In this document: positions 28,499 through 38,446 of the stretch, piece by piece
Numbering within the stretch: position 1 is the first letter of the stretch
Layout: the number at the start of each line of letters is the position of its first letter
Assembly: GCA_963776935.1 (NCBI GenBank)
Contig: CAVZOP010000010.1
Span: 105,117 to 169,116, forward strand
DNA from: JALOLG01 sp963776935
GTDB lineage: Bacteria > Actinomycetota > Acidimicrobiia > Acidimicrobiales > Ilumatobacteraceae
Reading direction: 5' to 3'
DNA: 64,000 bases
Notes under the pieces: model-generated
The model's input: the letters and a program-made list of their open reading frames with translations, nothing else
Told to the model about the DNA's origin: nothing
Databases searched by the model: none
Position numbers and translations under genes: made by a program

Positions 28499-30714
28499 CG
28501 TGGCCCGCCAACTGGTCGGCACCGGCCGAGCTCCTGGCCTCGACGGCCGTTGCGTTGTGGCTGACGCGATCGTTCTGGCTGCCTGGGCGCTTCGTGGTCG
28601 CCTTCGACACGGTCGCCTACTCGGGCCCGAACTTCGAAGTCACGATGGAGTCATGGCGCGCCGGTCGACTCCCACTGCGCAATGAGTACATCTTCGGCGG
28701 GGTCGTCCACCTCGGCAACCCGCAAGCGGGCGCGCTCTACCCGCCGAAGCTGATCGGACTCCTGCTCGACACCAACCGGGCGATGGGCGTGCTCGTCGCC
28801 GTCCATCTCGTGTTGCTCGCCATCGGCACGGTGCTGTTCGTACGGCGGCTCGGGTGCCGTCCGCCCGCCGGGTTCGCGGCCGCACTGGTGATGTGTGCCA
28901 ACGGTGCGGTGCTGACCCGCACGATCCAGTTCGAGCAGATCCTCGTGCTCGCCTGGGCACCACTGCTGTTGCTCGGGATCACGGCCGTCCTGAGCGCTGC
29001 CGACCGGCCATGGACGGCGATGACGGGCACTGCGGTGGTGACGCTCATGGTCCTACTCGCCGGCCACCCACAAATCGTCTACCAGCTGGCGTTCGTGGCC
29101 GCCGTGTGGACCGGCGCGGAGTTGGTGCGCACACACGGCCGGTCGCAGCCGGAGCTGCTTGACGACACGACGACGCCGTCGTGGCGCCGATTGGCCGACC
29201 TGGGAGTCGCCGTCGCGATCGGCGTCGCCATCGCCGCGCCGCAACTCGTCGCGGCATTGGCGGCGACCCGGGACAGCGCCATCGGGCTCGGACGGTCGCT
29301 CGAGGAACTGAAGGATCCCGGGCTGTCGACCCAGCCGCACAAGTTGGTCGAGATCCTGCTGGGATCGGTTCGGGGGGTCAACGAGGCGTCCTTCGCCGGT
29401 GGGTTCGAAACGATCGGGCACCTGGGTGTGGTCGCCGCGTTCGCGGCGGTCGTCGGCATCGTCGCCGCGGGCCAGCGCCGGGCGACCAGGGCATCGGCGT
29501 GCGCCATGGCCGCCATCGCCGTGCTCGGCGTCGTGTGGGCACTCGGGCCGCGCACACGCATCTTCACCGTCGCCTATCACGTGCTGCCCGGCTTCGATCT
29601 CGCCCGCGGCTCGGCGCGCTGGCTCGACATCACTGCGATCGCCGCTGCGGTCGGGGTCGCATGGGCTGTCCAGGCGGTCGCCGATCGTTGGCCCGTCGGC
29701 GCGGGTGTGCTCGTCGCATCGGCGATGTTCGTGGGCGCGGTGCTGCTCGGCATCGTCGATGTGGTCGAGCTCCCGGATCGTGGGACGCTCGTCCCATGGG
29801 TTGTCGCCGCGGTGGCGATCCTCGCCACGATCGTCGTGGTGTCTCGACTGCGCTCGGCCTGGGCAGTCGCCGTGCTGGTCGGCCTGCTGGTGTTGGAGCT
29901 GGGCGCCCTGTCCAGGTACTCGGTGATCGACGAGACGGTGCAAACGACGGCGTTCGACGATCTCTCGGCCGGGGTCGCGGCGGAGCTGGCCGATCGGCCT
30001 GGCCTCTCGATGGCGTTGACCGACGATGTGTTCAGCGATCCGGCGTACCTCGTCGCCGGATTCCGCCCCAACACCAACGTTCTGGCCCGCGTCGCGTCAC
30101 TCGACGGCTACGACGGCGGTGTCCAGGTGACCGATCGATTCGTGGCGCTCGGGGAGGCGGCAGGGCCTGACGTCGACCCGGGGCTGCCCTTGCGCAACAA
30201 GCTTCCGATGCCCTGGATGCCGATCGACGCAGCACGCTTGGGAGTGCGCTACATGCTGGTCGACAACGACCGCGATGCCCTCTCGATGCTTCCGGGATGG
30301 CGCCGCACGGAACTCGCCGACAACGAGTTCACAGTGTGGGAGAACCCGGCCTGGGTGGGCGACGCAGTGGGGCGTCTCGCCGACGGCACCGAGGTCGCGC
30401 TCGAGTTCGACCCGCGATCGCCGACCGAGCTCGAGGTGCAGGTGACCGACCCGTCACCCATGCGGGTGATCGTCCATCGCCAGATCGCGCCGGGGTGGGT
30501 CGCGCGAGTCGACGGAGAGGTCGCGGACGTCGTCGAAGCGGACGGCTTCTTCCTCGGTGTCGACGTGCCATCGGGCACCCGTACGGTGGTTTTCTCGTAC
30601 GAGCCGCGATGGGTCACACCGTCACTCGTCGTTATGGCGCTTGGGTTTCTGGCGATCGTTGGACTCTTCGTCGCCAGCCGGCTCCGACCCTCCGACCTCA
30701 AGCCGGACCGATAA
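28441..30714 (+). CDS. YfhO-type polytopic membrane protein
   Basis: About 757 residues. At least ten hydrophobic helices span about 25-520, followed by a globular outer domain of about 230 residues and one last helix (SLVVMALGFLAIVGLFVASRL). Elements typical of YfhO/GT-C-like proteins are visible: FDTVAYSGPNFE with acidic residues in the first loop, NPQAGALYPPK, and LPGFDLARGSARWLDI. Related proteins help glycosylate lipid-linked or cell-wall polymers. The start is uncertain: GTG 28441 overlaps the HhH-GPD gene by 58 bp, and later starts would remove the charged N-terminus. The repeat protein 75 bp downstream may be its partner. Confidence 0.8.
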   Translation: MEASTEGREEGQAGSPRRLTWPANWSAPAELLASTAVALWLTRSFWLPGRFVVAFDTVAYSGPNFEVTMESWRAGRLPLRNEYIFGGVVHLGNPQAGALYPPKLIGLLLDTNRAMGVLVAVHLVLLAIGTVLFVRRLGCRPPAGFAAALVMCANGAVLTRTIQFEQILVLAWAPLLLLGITAVLSAADRPWTAMTGTAVVTLMVLLAGHPQIVYQLAFVAAVWTGAELVRTHGRSQPELLDDTTTPSWRRLADLGVAVAIGVAIAAPQLVAALAATRDSAIGLGRSLEELKDPGLSTQPHKLVEILLGSVRGVNEASFAGGFETIGHLGVVAAFAAVVGIVAAGQRRATRASACAMAAIAVLGVVWALGPRTRIFTVAYHVLPGFDLARGSARWLDITAIAAAVGVAWAVQAVADRWPVGAGVLVASAMFVGAVLLGIVDVVELPDRGTLVPWVVAAVAILATIVVVSRLRSAWAVAVLVGLLVLELGALSRYSVIDETVQTTAFDDLSAGVAAELADRPGLSMALTDDVFSDPAYLVAGFRPNTNVLARVASLDGYDGGVQVTDRFVALGEAAGPDVDPGLPLRNKLPMPWMPIDAARLGVRYMLVDNDRDALSMLPGWRRTELADNEFTVWENPAWVGDAVGRLADGTEVALEFDPRSPTELEVQVTDPSPMRVIVHRQIAPGWVARVDGEVADVVEADGFFLGVDVPSGTRTVVFSYEPRWVTPSLVVMALGFLAIVGLFVASRLRPSDLKPDR

Positions 30715-30788
30715 AGTGCCGATGGGCGGCTGAGCAAATCCAGCATCAGACCGGCGCGTTCCCCGTCGGCCTGCAAGGAGTCCAGCAA

Positions 30789-32758
30789 ATGGTTCACCGT
30801 TTTCGCCGCGCCGCACACGTGATCGTCGGGACGCTCGCTGCTTCGTCGATCCTCGCCGTCGGCACGATCAACTCCCCGTCGGCGTCCGCCGCGGCGACAT
30901 ACATCGATGCCGGTGGACTGCCCGGGCATGTCGGTGTGGACTACGGCACCGGCCAGTACGCCTCGGTGCTCCGCTGGCGTGGAACGGGTCCCTTGGAGAG
31001 CGGCTGCGATGCGCCGCCGTGCTCGTTCGGTGGGCCCTGGTGCCCGCTACGAGTTCTACCCGCACACGATTCAGGGAGGCTACGACCCGTGGGTGGGCGA
31101 CGTCGGCAGCGTCCACATCGACTCGACCGGTGGCAACGTGTTCAACCTCGGCCCGGTCACGCTGCCGCGGGTCGGCGTGAGCGTTGGCGGGAGCTACCCA
31201 GCAGTGCGTCTCGACGGGGACATCCTGTCGTCGACGCCAGTGAACGACGGCCGCGTCTCGGTCAACTCCTTCCAGGTGCCGACCGTGTATCCGGACCCGC
31301 CCCGCGATCTGGCGTCCAACGGCTCCGTGCTGCTCGGCTCCTTCTCGTCAGGCGCGAACCGTGGCAACCGGTGGACCGCCGGGGTGGGTTGGCCGGGGCG
31401 CTACATCCTCTTCGTCACCGACAACGCGACGGGCCGCGAGATCCAGGTGTTCTCGGACCTCGGGTTCGCCGCCACCCCGACGATCGACCTCGACGCGATC
31501 TGCTTCGGGTTCGACGTCTGCCAGTACAACAAGGGGGCACCCGGCACGACGTCGGGCACGTTCCACCCGACCGCGCCGACGCGCATCCTCGACACCCGTT
31601 TCGGCGTCGGGATCTCCGAGCCGATCCGCAGTGGCGGCGGCAGGTACGACACCGATGATCCCAACGTCCGCCGCGCCGAGACCGCCAACCACGAGCTCAA
31701 GGTCACCGGCGTCGGAGGTGTCCCCGAGGCCGGCGTTTCGGCGGTGCTGCTGAACGTCACCGCCGTCGTGCCGCCCGGGCCCGGCTACGTGGCACTGACA
31801 CCGAAGGCACCGCACTCCGGCAGCGCGCTGGCGATATTCGACGACCAGGCCTCTGTACCCGCCGGCGAGCCGGCCACGTCGAACCTCAACGTCGCCGGTG
31901 GCGACATCGTGCCGAACCTGGTGCTGGCCCGCGTCGGCGCCGGCGGCAAGATCCGCATCTACAACTGGTGGGGCCCGACCGAGATGGTCGCCGACATCGC
32001 CGGCTGGATCGGCACCGGCGGTGCCCACACCAACGGCTCCGGGTTCACCGGCGTCACGCCCGTTCGAGTGCTCGACAGCCGCAACAACATCGGCACGACG
32101 AAAGGCATCTTCGCCCCCAACGAGACCCGATCGGTGCGCGTCGCGGGCGTGGCGGGAGTCCCGACGAACGCGGTCTCCGTCGTCGTCAACATCACCGTCA
32201 CCCAACCCCAGGGGTCCGGTTTCGCGACCGCCTTCCCGACCGGTGTGGCGCTCCCGACCGCATCCAACCTGAACTATGTCCCGGGGACGACGCGCGCCAA
32301 CCTGGCCGTCGTCAAGGTCGGCACCGGCGGACAGATCTCGTTGAACGCGGCCGAGACATCAGCGCATCTGATCGTCGACGTGATGGGCAGTTTCGGCCCG
32401 TACGGTGGATGGGTCGAGGCGATCGACCCGGTGCGCCTCGTCGACACCAGGAACTCGACCGGACCGATGGACGTCGATGTCCCGAAGGTGATCCAGGTCA
32501 GCGGCCAGGCGGGCGTACCTGCCGGCGCGACCTGCAGTGATCTTGAACGTCACCGCCGCCAACCCGCACGGCTTCGGGTACTTCACCATCTGGCCGACCG
32601 GTGTCGCCCAGCCGGCGACGTCGAACGTGAACTTCGTCGGCGGTCAGAACGTGCCGAACATGGTGATGGTCAAGCTCGGGACCGGCGGCACGATCACGGT
32701 CAACGACAGCGTCAACCGGTCCGATCTGATCATCGACGTCTTCGGATTCGTGACCTGA
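30789..32758 (+). CDS. Secreted protein with three DTR/NVT repeats, two frameshifts
   Basis: ATG 30789 has a good AAGGAG ribosome site and starts a signal peptide (MVHRFRRAAHVIVGTLAASS, cleavage near SASAA). The frame breaks at about 31,030-31,040 and again at about 32,525-32,540; joining the frames gives about 655 residues. An N-terminal beta-rich domain of unknown type (to about 31,560) is followed by three repeats beginning TRILDTRF, VRVLDSRN and VRLVDTRN. Unlike the other three repeat proteins in the window, these repeats lack the paired cysteines. It ends DLIIDVFGFVT, a complete repeat. Function unknown, probably surface-located; both breaks look like single-base errors. Confidence 0.8.
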
Positions 32759-33890
32759 TCCGACCGCGCAGTCGGGCGGCAAGTACTCGCACCAGTTCTC
32801 GACCGGGCGTGCTGGCGATCACCACCTCGCGTGCGGGCCCTGGATTCGCGACCGCGTTCTCGGCGATGACCAGCGACTCGGACATGGCGCCGATCGCGGT
32901 GGGCGGGTAGTACACACCGCCGGCGTCGGCAGCACGGCGCTCGCGGTCGTCCTCCTCCGCGGTCCACTGTGCAAGCCGCTCGCGGTCAACGAGCGACGCC
33001 GCGTTCGGCTTGGCCACGATGTACGAGAACAGCGTGGTCTCCGGGTGAGCATCGGTGAGCTCGCCGTCGGCGGCCATGACCGCCTGCACGACCCCGTCGA
33101 TCTCGTCCTGAGACCGCGACTGGATCGAGTCGTTGTGGGTGAGCAGCAGGTAGGCGACTCCGCCGCCCAACCGGGCGTGATGCTCGATCGTGAAGTACCG
33201 CTCGATGGTCGGGACGATGAGCTCGGAGTGCACCGCCTCGGTCGGGTCGTCCGCCAACATCGTCGGCATGTGCGGGTACCGCATCACCTGGCGCAGGTCG
33301 GGTGCCAACTCGACGTTCGTCGACCACGCCCGCTCCCATTGCACGGCGGTGTACTGGTTGCGGTGCGGACCGACATAGTCCCACGAGACGAACACGCCGT
33401 CCGGACCGAGCAGCTCGCAGATGCGGCGCGTCACCCGGTCGACGTAGGCGACGTGGTGCATCGCGGCGTGGTTGACGACCAGATCGAAGTCCTCGTCGGG
33501 GAAGTCGGCTCGGTTCGTGTCGAGGTGGGCGTAACGAAGCGGCAGGCCAGCCGACGCGGCCTCCCGGCGAGCCTGTTCGAGCAGATCGTCGGACACGTCG
33601 ACGCCCACCGCCGAAGCGACCACACCCTTCGCCAACAGGTCGCGCTCGACCCAGCCGTTCCCGCAGTTCAGCACGAGGGCATGGCGGAACGGGCCGTAGT
33701 TGTCGCGCAGGTGGTCGGACCACGATCGGTCGGGATCGCCCGTCGCCCGCTCGTTGAGCGTGCGCACCACTCGCTCGAGATCGTTCCAGTACCGACCGCG
33801 GTAGTACTGGAACCCCTCCCCCGGCACGACCGACGCCGTATTGGCCCCCCGGTCCTCGGTCACCGACATGGCGAGCACGATAGTGGGCAA
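32730..33890 (-). CDS. Class I SAM-dependent methyltransferase
   Basis: 386 residues. Motif I is ALVLNCGNGWVERDLLAKG, an N-G-W variant of the usual GxGxG loop; motif II is GVDVSDDLLEQAR; LVVNHAAMHHVAYVD is the post-II region typical of small-molecule methyltransferases. The C-terminal 200 residues extend beyond the normal fold and end in an arginine-rich tail (RGRIRSRIRRRR). The start could be ATG 33890 or ATG 33869 (MSVTEDRG). Its end overlaps the convergent repeat-protein gene by 29 bp. Position at the edge of the glycosyltransferase array suggests a sugar or lipid-linked substrate. Confidence 0.85.
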   Translation of the reverse strand: MPTIVLAMSVTEDRGANTASVVPGEGFQYYRGRYWNDLERVVRTLNERATGDPDRSWSDHLRDNYGPFRHALVLNCGNGWVERDLLAKGVVASAVGVDVSDDLLEQARREAASAGLPLRYAHLDTNRADFPDEDFDLVVNHAAMHHVAYVDRVTRRICELLGPDGVFVSWDYVGPHRNQYTAVQWERAWSTNVELAPDLRQVMRYPHMPTMLADDPTEAVHSELIVPTIERYFTIEHHARLGGGVAYLLLTHNDSIQSRSQDEIDGVVQAVMAADGELTDAHPETTLFSYIVAKPNAASLVDRERLAQWTAEEDDRERRAADAGGVYYPPTAIGAMSESLVIAENAVANPGPAREVVIASTPGRELVRVLAARLRGRIRSRIRRRR

Positions 33891-33924
33891 GGGCCGAACG
33901 AAGCCGGGTGCCGTCGAGCCGAGG

Positions 33925-34023
33925 GTCGAGCGGGCTCAGCCGATCTCGGGCCGTCTCGTGGGCGAAGGCTCACGCGATCTCGGCGGCGCCAGCGTCGTGT
34001 CGAGCGGGCTCAGCCGATCTCGG
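33925..34023. repeat. 25-bp direct repeat including an HNH gene end
   Basis: The same 25 bases lie at 33,925-33,949 and 33,999-34,023. The second copy contains the last codons and stop (34,010-34,012) of the DUF222/HNH gene, so the 3' end of that gene was copied 74 bp downstream. Confidence 0.8.
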
Positions 34024-35277
34024 TGCCGTCGGGTCGGTAGGTGTGCCAGTGTCCGTTGTCGTCGCGGCGGGTGCGGAACCCGCGGTTCTTCCAGCGGTTG
34101 TGCCGCCCGCACAGCGGGGATCCGTTGCCAGGCCGCGTCGCACCATCGTGTGCCACCCACTCCTCGGAATGATCGGCTTGGCAACGCCCGGACGGCAAAC
34201 AGCATCCGGGCCAGATACATCGACCCGACTGCAACAACACGGCCTCACGAGCCGCGCCAGCGAACAGTCGCCGTCGGCGCCCCATGTCGATCACCACGCC
34301 CGCCGAGTCGAACACGACCCGACGCACGTGACCAGCCATGGCGGCGGCGATCACGTCGTCCGGATCCAGCAGGATCCCGCCGGTCGTCTCACAACGCCGA
34401 TCGACCACCGAGATGTCGGGCAGATCGGCCGGCCACGGGATCAGTCGACGCCGGGCCAAGTGGGACTCGAACGTCACCTGATCGACGACGATGTTGACGA
34501 CCGGCTCGGGCGCCTGCCCATCGGCCGGCGCCACCGCGGCCGCTTCGAAGATCGCCAGCAACGCGTCGAAACGGCGCTGCGCATCGGACCTTGGCATCAG
34601 GCCGCGTGGGGCGTTGTCGCCGAAGTGGTCGCGCACCCAGGCCGCATCGGTGGCGAACTCGGCGTCGCAGAACCGTTGAAAGACCTCGACCATCGACGAC
34701 CGCGTGCAACCGCCCCACTCCGAGCGTTGACGTGCAACACCCCGTCGAACTCGACCACCGTCGCCGTGCGCCGCTCCACCGCCGACTCGGCATCTCGATG
34801 GGCGCCGTCGACGTCGGACAGCATCTCCCACCGCCGCACACACAACCGGAAGTCCTCGAACGACAACGTGGCGGCATGATCCAACAACGTCTTCGCCGCC
34901 GCCCCCACCAGGTCGGAGCCACAGCGCGGGTTGGCGTGCGCTCGCGCCAACTCCTGCACCTGCGCCACACCCGCCTCGCCCGCGTGTAAACGGGCACCCA
35001 CCGCCCGATCGGCTGTCACCAGCCGCGCCGTCTGCACACGACGCTGACACTCCTGGTTCGACCAGCGCACGGTCGCCTTCAACCACCCCCGCATCGACGC
35101 ATGCCCATCGGGCACGAACACCGAACGCCCCTCCAACTCGGCCACGACGACCGCCAACTCGGCCTCGTGCCGGCGAGTCGAACGCTCCAACTCGCGGAAC
35201 CGCTCGACCAGTGCGTCGTCGGCGAGCGCCGCCACCTCATCGACCACCCCATCGAAGTCGACCGCCAGATCGAACAT
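34010..35277 (-). CDS. DUF222/HNH endonuclease-domain protein (13E12-like), frameshifted
   Basis: About 420 residues. The N-terminal DUF222 region (MFDLAVDFDGVVDEVAAL, then HASMRGWLKATVRWS and LARAHANPRC) is followed, after a frame change at about 34,715-34,730, by a C-terminal HNH nuclease domain: CIWPGCCLPSGRCQADHSEEW with the zinc-type cysteines and DH pair, then NGSPLCGRHNRWKNRG. Proteins of this type occur in many copies in actinobacterial genomes and are associated with the mycobacterial REP13E12 repeat; their role is unresolved. A single-base error restores one frame. It lies alone between the methyltransferase and the glycosyltransferases. Confidence 0.87.
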
Positions 35278-35356
35278 GTGTCCAGTATCGCCAAGGGGTG
35301 TGACACTCGATCCCCGAGCGGAGCCGGGCAGGTCAGCTCGACATCAGCCGAGAACC

Positions 35357-36538
35357 TCAGACGCAGTCGCGGTCGACGAACTCGAGCAGCTCGGCGGCGA
35401 AGCGGGCGGCGGAGAACTCGTCGGCCCGCGCGCGAGCCGCGTCGGCGCGTGCTTGGCGTGCTTCCGGATCGTGCATCAGTCCGGTCGTGATCGCGATCAG
35501 CTCGGAGCGGGCCCGCCAGTGGTCGCCGTCGACACCGTCACGGACGATCTCGGCGGGTCCCGCGGCGCCGTACACGACGGGGGCGGCTCCGGCGGCCATC
35601 GCCTCGACCAGCGCGATGCCGAAGTGTTCGAAGCGATCCGGATGGCGACGCGGATCCTCCCCGAAACCGGCAGCGTGCCAGTAGATCGACGCCTCCCCCA
35701 GCAACTGTTCGACGACCGCGCCGGTCGCGTTGATGTGCACCTCGACGCGATGGCCGATGGCCGCCCGCTTGACGGCAAGCGCGTACTCGCGGTCGGCCGG
35801 ACCACCTCCACCGACGAGCGCCAGCTCCCAGCCGTCGGCCGCGCCCGAACGCTCCATCTCGACGAACGCGTCGAGCATGTCGAGCTGCTTCTTGCTGTGG
35901 CCGTGGACGGGATCGAAGAAGCGGCCGAGGCTGAGCACGAGGTTGCGCTTCTCCCCGGGCTGCACCGACGGACGCACGGGCGGATACAGGACGTCGGCAA
36001 TCACTCCCCACAGGTGCTCGACCCACTCGGCGGTGAAGCTCGAGTTGGCGAGGAAGCGGCGATAGCTGGGGATGAAGTGCGTGCGCGCGATACGCCGATC
36101 AAATCCGGCCTGCACCTCACGGAGACGCAGCGGGAGCTCGCGCTTCGACAACGAGCCGAGCCCCTTGACGGCGCCGATGTAGACGCGGTTGCGGACACGG
36201 TCGAGCCGGCGCTGCGGCACTTGCGGGAAGTGCACGTAGTAGTAGCCGACGTCGGCTCGGTTGACAGCGCGGCTCAGGTAGGTGCCGTTCACGAACACGT
36301 CGAAGTCGGCACTCGCGGTCGATGCCCCGTCGTCGTCGTGCACGGCGCGGTGGTCGCAGCCCGACAGGTCGACGCCGAGCCGTTCGCGCGTGCGCTCGAT
36401 GTCGGGCGGCCGCGGTCCGAGCAGCGTCACCTCGTGTCCGGCTTCGGCAAGCACCTGGGCGATCGAGCCGTCGACCTGCTCGCCGCCGCCGAGCGTCGAC
36501 CAGTACAGGTCGTACACGGCGACCCGAAGCGCCGTCAC
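35357..36538 (-). CDS. GT4-family glycosyltransferase
   Basis: 393 residues with the two-Rossmann GT-B layout. The N-terminal half begins LRVAVYDLYWSTLGGGEQVDGSIAQVL (GGGE loop); the C-terminal half has LVLSLGRFFDPVHGHSKKQLDML, WELALVGGGG and the EX7E-type nucleotide-sugar site DRFEHFGIALVEAMAAG. GT4 enzymes use a sugar nucleotide to extend glycans with retention, on the cytoplasmic face. The GTG start at 36,538 lies inside the first unit of a 26-bp tandem repeat. It is the last gene of a minus-strand operon of five glycan genes. Confidence 0.9.
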   Translation of the reverse strand: MTALRVAVYDLYWSTLGGGEQVDGSIAQVLAEAGHEVTLLGPRPPDIERTRERLGVDLSGCDHRAVHDDDGASTASADFDVFVNGTYLSRAVNRADVGYYYVHFPQVPQRRLDRVRNRVYIGAVKGLGSLSKRELPLRLREVQAGFDRRIARTHFIPSYRRFLANSSFTAEWVEHLWGVIADVLYPPVRPSVQPGEKRNLVLSLGRFFDPVHGHSKKQLDMLDAFVEMERSGAADGWELALVGGGGPADREYALAVKRAAIGHRVEVHINATGAVVEQLLGEASIYWHAAGFGEDPRRHPDRFEHFGIALVEAMAAGAAPVVYGAAGPAEIVRDGVDGDHWRARSELIAITTGLMHDPEARQARADAARARADEFSAARFAAELLEFVDRDCV

Positions 36539-36625
36539 TTCGTGACCCCAACGTCAACGATCACTTCGTGACCCCAGCGACAACGGTCATTTCGTGACCC
36601 CAACCTCAACGGTCACTTCGTGACC
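36535..36625. repeat. Four tandem 26-bp units
   Basis: Units begin at 36,535, 36,561, 36,587 and 36,613 with TCACTTCGTGAC (TCATTTCGTGAC in the third). Unit 4 holds the stop codon of the upstream GT2 gene and unit 1 the GTG start of the GT4 gene, so the spacer between the genes consists of copies of the junction itself. The core GTCAC-TTC-GTGAC is a small palindrome. Confidence 0.85.
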
Positions 36626-37962
36626 ATCCACGACAGCAGCGACGCCCGATCCACCGACGGGCGCGCCGACCGGCGGGCCCTCAACATCGCCGGCAGCTTG
36701 CCGGTGTAGCTGCGCACGACACGCCACTGGTGGGCCGCCTCGGCGCGCACCGGGAGGCGGAGCACGAACGGCCGCAGCACGACCTGGCGGAGGAACGTGA
36801 CCACCAGCCGCTTGATCGCCCCGAGAATCGCACGTAGCGCAAGCCGTGCGGGCGCGTTCTTGGCGAGCACGAGCATCCGGTTGCGTTCGGTGTAGAACCG
36901 GAACATCGGCGACCACGCGCCCGACGACTGGGCGTGGCGGTGACGGATCACCGATGCCGGCACGTACTGGTACCGCCAGCCGCGCAGCCGTCCACGCCAG
37001 GCGAGATCGGTGTCCTCGTAGTACAGGAACAACTCCTCGTCGAACATCCCGACGTCGTCGAGGTACTCGCGGCGGAGGAGCACCGCGCCGCCGCACCAGG
37101 CGAACACCTCGGCGGGCTCCTCGTACTGTCCCGCGTCGCGTTCGAGGAAGCCGCGGTCGCCACCGAACCCGTGTTGGTAGAGGTTGGAACCGACGTTGTT
37201 GATGACGTCGAAGACGGTGGGGTCGACGTCGACGTCGATCCAGACCGGGGTCGTGCCGATCGCCGCCTCGACGACGGTCGCGCCCGACTGCATCCGGAGC
37301 GTCCGCGGGGCGAGCGACGAGATCCGCAGCGCCACCCGCGTGGCCGGTCGGTCGGCGACACGGATGCGGATCAGCCCGCGATGCGACGACCACCTGGCGA
37401 TCTCCTCGTCGTCGGGCAGATGGGGCGCCTCCGGGAGGTGGAAGCCTTCGTCGAACTCGATCCGCTCGTCGTCGCGCTCACCATCGAATCGGACGCCGCT
37501 CACGCGGATCCCGAGCTCGCGCACGTCGCTGCCGATCGGTCCGGCGTCCGGCACCTCGACGAGGATCTCCTGGAACTGGCCGGAGAACAGGATCTTCGGG
37601 CACGCCGCACCGAGGTGCTCGTCGGCGTCGAGCGCGTCGACGAGCGGCCGGAGCCAGCCCGGCGCGACCGTCGCGTCGTTGTTGACGAGAGCGACGAGGT
37701 CGAACTCGCCGGGCGCTCTGATCCCGAGGTTGCACCCTCCGGCGAACCCCGTGTTGGCGAGCGGCTCGACGACGCGCACGGATGGGAGCTCGACCGCGAC
37801 CCGTTCGACGACGTCGTCGAGCGACCCGTTGTCGACCATGACGATGTCGAGCCGGTCGGCCGGGTAGTCGGACGCCAGCAGCGACTCGAGGCAATCGATC
37901 GTCATCTGTCCGCCGTCGTAGTTGATCACGACCACGCGCACGAACGGGTTCGCCGATGCCAT
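36613..37962 (-). CDS. GT2-family glycosyltransferase with an inserted beta-rich domain
   Basis: 449 residues. The GT-A fold starts VRVVVINYDGGQMTIDCLESL, with VDNGS and the metal site NNDA (about 94-97), and resumes at WCGGAVLLRREYLDDVGMFDE and YYEDTDLAWRGRLRGW. Between these halves about 125 residues (128-255) are inserted, with a strand pattern (LIRIRVADRP, then VWIDVDVDPTVFDV) unlike ordinary WbbL-type rhamnosyltransferases. The C-terminal 100 residues are basic and may touch the membrane. Its ATG overlaps the stop of the small coiled-coil gene upstream by one base. Likely adds rhamnose or a similar sugar to a lipid-linked glycan. Confidence 0.9.
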   Translation of the reverse strand: MASANPFVRVVVINYDGGQMTIDCLESLLASDYPADRLDIVMVDNGSLDDVVERVAVELPSVRVVEPLANTGFAGGCNLGIRAPGEFDLVALVNNDATVAPGWLRPLVDALDADEHLGAACPKILFSGQFQEILVEVPDAGPIGSDVRELGIRVSGVRFDGERDDERIEFDEGFHLPEAPHLPDDEEIARWSSHRGLIRIRVADRPATRVALRISSLAPRTLRMQSGATVVEAAIGTTPVWIDVDVDPTVFDVINNVGSNLYQHGFGGDRGFLERDAGQYEEPAEVFAWCGGAVLLRREYLDDVGMFDEELFLYYEDTDLAWRGRLRGWRYQYVPASVIRHRHAQSSGAWSPMFRFYTERNRMLVLAKNAPARLALRAILGAIKRLVVTFLRQVVLRPFVLRLPVRAEAAHQWRVVRSYTGKLPAMLRARRSARPSVDRASLLSWMVTK

Positions 37963-38324
37963 CAGGTCGCGTCGCCGGCGCCGGCCGGATCGGCCGCCGC
38001 GGCCGGGCCCGCACCACGTTCGGCGACGGCCACGAGTCGCTCGACCTGTTCGACGATCACCGCCAGCTGGCGGTCGACGAGCTCGGTGACACCCACCATC
38101 GTGTCGGCGTCGGTGCGGAACCGTTCGGCATAACCCAGGAACAGCGGCAGAACGTCCCCGGCACCCGATCGAACATCGTGGTTGAGCGTCTCGATGACGC
38201 GCTCGATCTCGCCCATCCGATGGTTGATCGTGGCGACCATGTCGCGGACCGAGCCGAGCTCGTCGCGCAACGCCTGGATGTCGTCGCCCCGGACGCGTGC
38301 TTTGAGGCTGCTGACCACGCTCAT
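37962..38324 (-). CDS. Small coiled-coil protein of the glycan operon
   Basis: 120 residues. Two long amphipathic helices with heptad-like leucine, isoleucine and valine spacing (IQALRDELGSVRDMVATI, and ELVDRQLAVIVEQVERLV) are joined by a short hinge; the C-terminus is Ala/Gly-rich. I see no enzyme motif. A comparable coiled-coil frame lies at the start of the divergent operon (42,139-42,472), hinting that each glycosyltransferase set has such a partner. The stop overlaps the GT2 start. Confidence 0.7.
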   Translation of the reverse strand: MSVVSSLKARVRGDDIQALRDELGSVRDMVATINHRMGEIERVIETLNHDVRSGAGDVLPLFLGYAERFRTDADTMVGVTELVDRQLAVIVEQVERLVAVAERGAGPAAAADPAGAGDAT

Positions 38325-38446
38325 CGCCCGGGCACGCTAGCGGCGCCCGATGGCCATGCCGAGCCCCGTGCCGGCTCGTACCCGGTCAGGCCTGGTGTGA
38401 TCGCGGTCGGCCGACGATCTTCCATACTCCGCGATCTCCATCCCCG

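Noticed and set aside
36535..36625. Possible CRISPR-like array
   Set aside because: Only four units, a 12-13 base core, 13-base intervals, and both gene ends lie inside it. No cas gene is nearby.
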